Below, piece by piece: positions 17,873 to 20,841 of a stretch of 20,841 nt of DNA (within the stretch, counting starts at the first letter, position 1; every line of letters begins with the position of its first letter). A program made the position numbers and the translations under genes. The stretch is from Pigoraptor vietnamica. Lineage: Eukaryota > Opisthokonta > Filasterea. The DNA lies in assembly GCA_943704525.1 (NCBI GenBank), contig CALSCQ010000727.1, forward strand, positions 1-20,841, given 5' to 3'. A model generated the notes under the pieces. It ran no database searches. It was given only the letters and a program-made list of their open reading frames with translations, and was not told the DNA's origin.

Positions 17873-18437
17873 TGTATGGTATTTGTTTCGCGTGCATCTT
17901 CCCTGACCATCGCGTGCTGTGCGCAGGATCCGTCGTCCCACAAGATCACCGACCTCGTCAGCTTCTACACGCTCCCCTCGAGCATTATGAACCATCCCAC
18001 GTACAAGCAGCTGCGCGCGGCGTATTCGTACTACAACGTCTCCACGAAGACGCCCCTTCTCCAGCTCATGCAGGATGCCCTCACGCTCGCGCACGGAGTG
18101 AGTGCCGCGACCTTGCGTGCTGGAGTTGTAACCATTTTACTAACGCCGTTGTTCGTGCGTGTCAACGCGGCTTATTGGTTAAGCAACTGTTTTGCGACAC
18201 GACGTGATGATAATTCCTCACTCGGTGGCGCACAGCCGTCGCCTCTTATTTGTCCTGTCTCACCCTGTTACTGCGCAGCTCGGCTTTGACGTCTTTAACG
18301 CGCTCGATCTGATGGACAACGAGGTCTTCCTCAAGGAGCTCAAGTTTGGGATTGGCGACGGCTGCCTCCAGTACTACCTGTACAACTACAAGTGCCCGTT
18401 CATGCAGCCTAACAAGATGGGCCTCGTGCTGCTCTGA
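15393..18437 (+). CDS. NMT: Glycylpeptide N-tetradecanoyltransferase (N-myristoyltransferase)
   Basis: Transfers myristate from myristoyl-CoA to N-terminal glycines of proteins. Nine exons join in frame: 15393-15666, 15749-15867, 16299-16390, 16588-16704, 16912-17082, 17292-17400, 17553-17723, 17927-18097, 18279-18437, giving 460 residues, the usual length. Family signatures run in order: a lysine cluster KGKKK near residue 30 (ribosome-binding type), [73 protein letters not shown] (207-221, acyl-CoA site), [43 protein letters not shown] and a C-terminal GLVLL. Its terminal carboxylate acts as catalytic base in this family. Intron 6 (17401-17552) is GC-AG. The exon 4/5 edge is ambiguous: donor GTGGGT at 16705 keeps the family length; GTGACT at 16709 with the next AG removes one residue. 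Introns 2, 4 and 7 hold long TG runs. The gene is divergent from bZIP. Confidence 0.97.
15886..16250 (+). repeat. Long degenerate TG/TGCG array in NMT intron 2
   Basis: About 365 bp of the 431-bp intron are alternating TG with TGCG, TGTAT and TGTTTG interruptions. It begins shortly after the GTGGGC donor and ends about 45 bp before the TAG acceptor. The frames through it encode only Val/Cys repeats and are not genes. Confidence 0.9.
16714..16753 (+). repeat. (TG)20 microsatellite in NMT intron 4
   Basis: Forty bases of perfect TG follow the donor region almost directly, then continue as TGCG-type sequence to about 16790. Confidence 0.9.
17401..17552 (+). other. GC-AG intron 6 of NMT, rich in CA on the sense strand
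   Basis: The donor reads GAG|GCATGT and the acceptor GCGCAG|AAA. The flanking conserved NMT residues fix phase 0, and the nearby GT (17406) does not fit the frame. The intron body (about 17428-17530) is made of CA, CGCA and CACA units, the reverse of the TG tracts in the other introns. Confidence 0.8.
17831..17870 (+). repeat. (TG)20 microsatellite in NMT intron 7
   Basis: Forty bases of perfect TG lie in the intron between exons 7 and 8, about 107 bp after the GTGAGG donor. The length is the same as the perfect run in intron 4. Confidence 0.95.
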
Positions 18438-18723
18438 GCAACGCGCGCGAGTGCTGTGTGTGCGCGCGGATCGCCGCTGTCTCTTCGTGTGGTCACGGAG
18501 ACGGAATCGTCGAAGTCGCGCGGTGAGATTAGACGAGTGTGAGCGAGCGCACGTGAATTTCGGCGCGCGCCGCCAACAATTTCCCGGAAATACACAGGCT
18601 GTACGGGGGCATTGCGTAGGATCTTTTTCTTTTACGGAACGGCAGTGCACACCACCGGACATTCAATGACCGGTGACAACGTTGCACGGCACCGTCCACA
18701 GAGAAGAGACTAGTCCTCACGGC
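18438..18723. other. Convergent intergenic region, NMT / phosphatase
   Basis: These 286 bp separate two convergent stop codons. They must hold both 3' ends. I see no gene and no canonical AATAAA. Confidence 0.5.
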
Positions 18724-19664
18724 TCAGTCGTCGTACGGCGGAAGGCCAAACGACTCTGGCTTGAACTGCTCGATCGACGAGAGCTGTGCGTCGGCGCAGA
18801 TTCCCACCGTCGACATGCTCGGGTCTGGCACAAACACGACACGCATGCCGGCATTGTGCGCTGCCTCGACGCCGTTGGGCGCGTCCTCGAACACGAGGCA
18901 GCACGACGGCGACGCGGGCTGTGCGGGGAAGCGGGACATGGCGACAAGGAAGAGGTCGGGGTGGGGTTTGCCGCGCTTGATCTCGGGATCATCGCCCGTC
19001 ACAATGAAATCGAACTGGGTGAAGAGGTGCTGGTGCCGCTGGGTCTTGAGGTCAAAGTGGCGCCGGTGCGAGCCCGTCGCCACGCAGATGGGGATCTTGT
19101 GCCGCTTCAGGTGCGCAACGAGACGTTCCACGCCTGTGACATTGTCAAGAACAGCCTCGATCAGCTGTGAACGGAGAAGAAAGCCCTCCATAGCAATCGC
19201 ATTTAACTGGGCAGCCACCTTGATTCATAACTGCTGCTAGCGGGAAGATAGACCGAAGCACACTGCAACCACCGAGTCCCCACCTGGCATTATGTTGCAC
19301 TGCGGAAACAGAACGTCCAGCATCTCCTCGCGCTCGCGGATGAAATCCTCCGCACTCAGCGGAATCTGAAGTGCCTCGACGTAGATGCGACCCGCCTCGA
19401 GCGCCTTCTTGCCCATCATTTGTGACTTGAGCGACCACTCGAAATTCTTGCCGTAGCGCTCGGCGATCTTCTGGCCAACGACCGTATAAAACTTCTCCGT
19501 GTCTGAAGATCGCTCACACCAAAAGTTGGGCGTAACTCGTGAGACACCTTGTGACGCTGAAGTGCGCTCAACGGGCAAATTGCGCGGCAAGACTCACCGA
19601 GAAGAAGTCCGTCCATGTCAAAGATCACGTGCGTGCACGCTGCGTGAGATGAAGTCGACGACAT
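18724..19664 (-). CDS. PUDP: HAD-superfamily pseudouridine-5'-phosphatase (HDHD1-like)
   Basis: Probably dephosphorylates pseudouridine 5'-monophosphate released by RNA breakdown. Three exons join in frame on the minus strand: 19664-19598, 19502-19284, 19133-18724, giving 231 residues, the usual length. All HAD motifs are present: motif I IFDMDGLLLD with nucleophile D16 and D18, motif II CVATGS with T115, motif III K151 in RGKPHPDLF, motif IV FEDAPNG with E178-D179. HDHD1-type signatures include MGKKALEA (about 52-59), SxHRRHFDLKTQRH, GDDPEIK and a C-terminal FGLPPYDD. The wider family also contains glycerol-3-phosphatase and sugar-phosphate phosphatases, so the substrate is an inference from the signatures. 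Introns are 95 and 150 bp with GTGAGT and GTGGGG donors. The ATG is nine residues before the first beta strand. It is divergent from the gene at the right edge. Confidence 0.93.
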
Positions 19665-19777
19665 TTCCTACGATATTCTTCGAATCCCTCGCGAAGTGCG
19701 TGTGCCGTGCGCTTTCTTTTACGCTCGGTGCTCTCGTTGTTTCACTCGCTTGAACTCGGTCGTCCAAACCACAGTTG

Positions 19778-19812
19778 CACGTGTGCCAAACTGTGTGACC
19801 GCCGTGACGTCA
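19778..19812. promoter_or_regulatory. CACGTGTGCC and CRE palindrome
   Basis: CACGTGTGCC (19778-19787) is followed by TGACGTCA (19805-19812). The same two elements occur at 15133-15142 and 15123-15130 in the bZIP/NMT region, in the opposite order. Confidence 0.5.
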
Positions 19813-19825
19813 TGGTATGGACTTG

Positions 19826-19845
19826 ATCACGTGTGTTCACGTGAT
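19826..19845. promoter_or_regulatory. Inverted pair of ATCACGTG E-boxes
   Basis: ATCACGTG (19826-19833) and CACGTGAT (19838-19845) are exact inverted copies around a TGTT spacer, so two CACGTG cores lie 12 bp apart. It lies about 165 bp before the phosphatase ATG. Confidence 0.6.
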
Positions 19846-20294
19846 GCTTGTTTACTGTTCGGACAACTGCAAAATTTATATTGGCTATGCTCGATTTTCT
19901 TTGCACAATTTGGGAAAAGTCAATTTGAGACCCTCCAGCAACCCCGACACATGAGCCGTGTTCCAGAACTGGTTTTTTCGCCGTTTTGCCGCTGTTGTGT
20001 GCATCGACAAAGAATTTAAACGAATTTCACTACCGTCCTCTGCGACTGCGACTGCTCTGCGTCAGGGCTGTACTCTCCTACTTCCTTGCGGAACACTCGC
20101 TTCGCATTTCGTATGTCGTGTACGATTGTGCGCTGAGCGCAGTGTGGGGTATTTGCTGTGCGGCGCTGCCGCCACAGCCGTCACTGCTTGCGACACGCTT
20201 CGCTCGATTGACGCGCTAGGGGCGGAGCGCACGCACTTGATAACCGCGAACGTGCTGCGCTTGCGTTGTTGCGCGGGCGCAGTTTTGTGACGAA

Positions 20295-20734
20295 ATGGAT
20301 TCGAAGCGCATACCGATGCGGCGCTTGGACAGCGACATGAACCTGTCGGGAACGGCAAAGTCGCGCACGTCGCTGAAAGTGCCGCGCGAGACGCTCTCTC
20401 AGTTGCAATTGCAGTTGAAGAAGGTCGCTGATCGCAAGAGCAAAAAGCTGCCGAAGGACACGGACTTGGCCAAGGCGGAGGCGTCGCTGTGAGTGACTGG
20501 GATGCGCTGTTGTGGTTGGACGTTCATCGACGGTCGTGTCTGTCTGTGTGCGTGTGAGTGTGTCGTGTATGTCCTCGAGTGATGTGCCTGTTGTGTTGTC
20601 GTGTTCTCTGTGTGCTGATGCATTCGCGATCGCAACATTCGCCACAGAACGGAGCAATTTCAGAGCGCCATCGAAGAGCTCGCGCGAAAACGGATTGACA
20701 CGGTCAACTACCTACAGAAAGTGCACGAGGGAAA
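20295..20734 (+). CDS. Unrecognised coiled-coil-like protein, 5' end of gene (continues off right edge)
   Basis: Two exons join in frame: 20295-20488 and 20648-20734, with donor GTGAGT and acceptor CACAG; a GTGGGT donor follows, and the next exon lies beyond the window. The visible part is about 93 residues. It starts MDSKRIPMRRLDSDMNLSG, a basic Ser-rich tail, then becomes helical and charged (ETLSQLQLQLKKV, FQSAIEELARKRIDTVNYLQ), as in a coiled coil. The second intron is a TG array reaching the window edge. I do not recognise the family. Its promoter region is shared with the phosphatase. The in-frame junction and the helical pattern make it a credible gene. Confidence 0.6.
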
Positions 20735-20770
20735 GTGGGTAGCGTCATTTTCGTTGTTGCTTTGACCAGT

Positions 20771-20841
20771 TTGTGTGTGTTGTGTTGTGTGTGTGTGTGT
20801 GTGTGTGGCGTGTGTGTGTGTGTGTGCGTGTGTGTGTGTGT
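20771..20841 (+). repeat. TG microsatellite at right edge
   Basis: Alternating TG with a few TGTTG and TGGCG breaks runs to the end of the window, inside the presumed second intron of the right-edge gene. Confidence 0.9.

Larger units (their letters stand above)
19665..20294. promoter_or_regulatory. Shared upstream region of the phosphatase and the right-edge gene
   Basis: This 630-bp divergent region contains CACGTGTGCC, a CRE palindrome and a double E-box palindrome within 70 bp, all on the phosphatase side (114-181 bp from its ATG). The part from about 19860 to 20290 has no feature I can name. Open frames in it are short and unrecognised. Confidence 0.5.

Overview
This is nuclear DNA of a compact, intron-rich eukaryote. 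Every recognisable gene but one is split by short introns (about 75-220 bp, a few longer), nearly all GT-AG. TAA, TAG and TGA all occur as stops, so the genetic code looks standard. The sequence is GC-rich by eye, with G/C-ending codons. The proteins I recognise align most easily with animal-type versions: sterol C5-desaturase, N-myristoyltransferase, NMN adenylyltransferase and pseudouridine-5'-phosphatase. One large gene looks like a ciliary dynein assembly factor. This suggests a ciliated protist, perhaps an opisthokont or holozoan such as a choanoflagellate-like organism. The lineage is an inference and could be wrong.

Layout, left to right: (1) the 5' end of an unrecognised minus-strand gene (119-441, continuing off the left edge); (2) NMN adenylyltransferase, + strand, 7 exons (951-2398); (3) a CFP1/Spp1-type PHD-finger subunit of the Set1/COMPASS histone methylase, + strand, 9 exons (3193-5685); (4) an intronless sterol C5-desaturase, - strand (5997-7013); (5) a 1441-residue DNAAF8-like protein with nucleoside-diphosphate-kinase-like segments, + strand, 9 exons (8180-13230); (6) a CREB/ATF-like bZIP factor, - strand, 3 exons (14547-13629); (7) N-myristoyltransferase, + strand, 9 exons (15393-18437); (8) a HAD-family pseudouridine-5'-phosphatase, - strand, 3 exons (19664-18724); (9) the first two exons of an unrecognised + strand gene (20295 to the right edge).

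The genes do not form a pathway. The striking pattern is the arrangement: four head-to-head pairs (unknown/NMNAT, desaturase/DNAAF8-like, bZIP/NMT, phosphatase/unknown) share upstream regions of about 0.5-1.2 kb, and the convergent ends are only about 0.3-0.4 kb apart. Two of these shared upstream regions (bZIP/NMT and phosphatase/unknown) each carry a perfect CRE palindrome (TGACGTCA), the ten bases CACGTGTGCC and an ATCACGTG-type E-box palindrome. These are the only two TGACGTCA sites I found. One lies upstream of the CREB/ATF-like bZIP gene itself, which suggests autoregulation.

Other notable features are TG-rich tracts in the sense strand of many introns, with one antisense exception; two GC-AG introns; a (GGGT)4 quadruplex motif just after the NMNAT stop; a GC-rich palindromic island at 7360-7720; and a cluster of CATAGT repeats between bZIP and NMT. 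I found no CRISPR array, rRNA, tRNA or convincing transposon. Gene models were built by hand from reading frame, splice signals and remembered family alignments, so exon edges need transcript confirmation.
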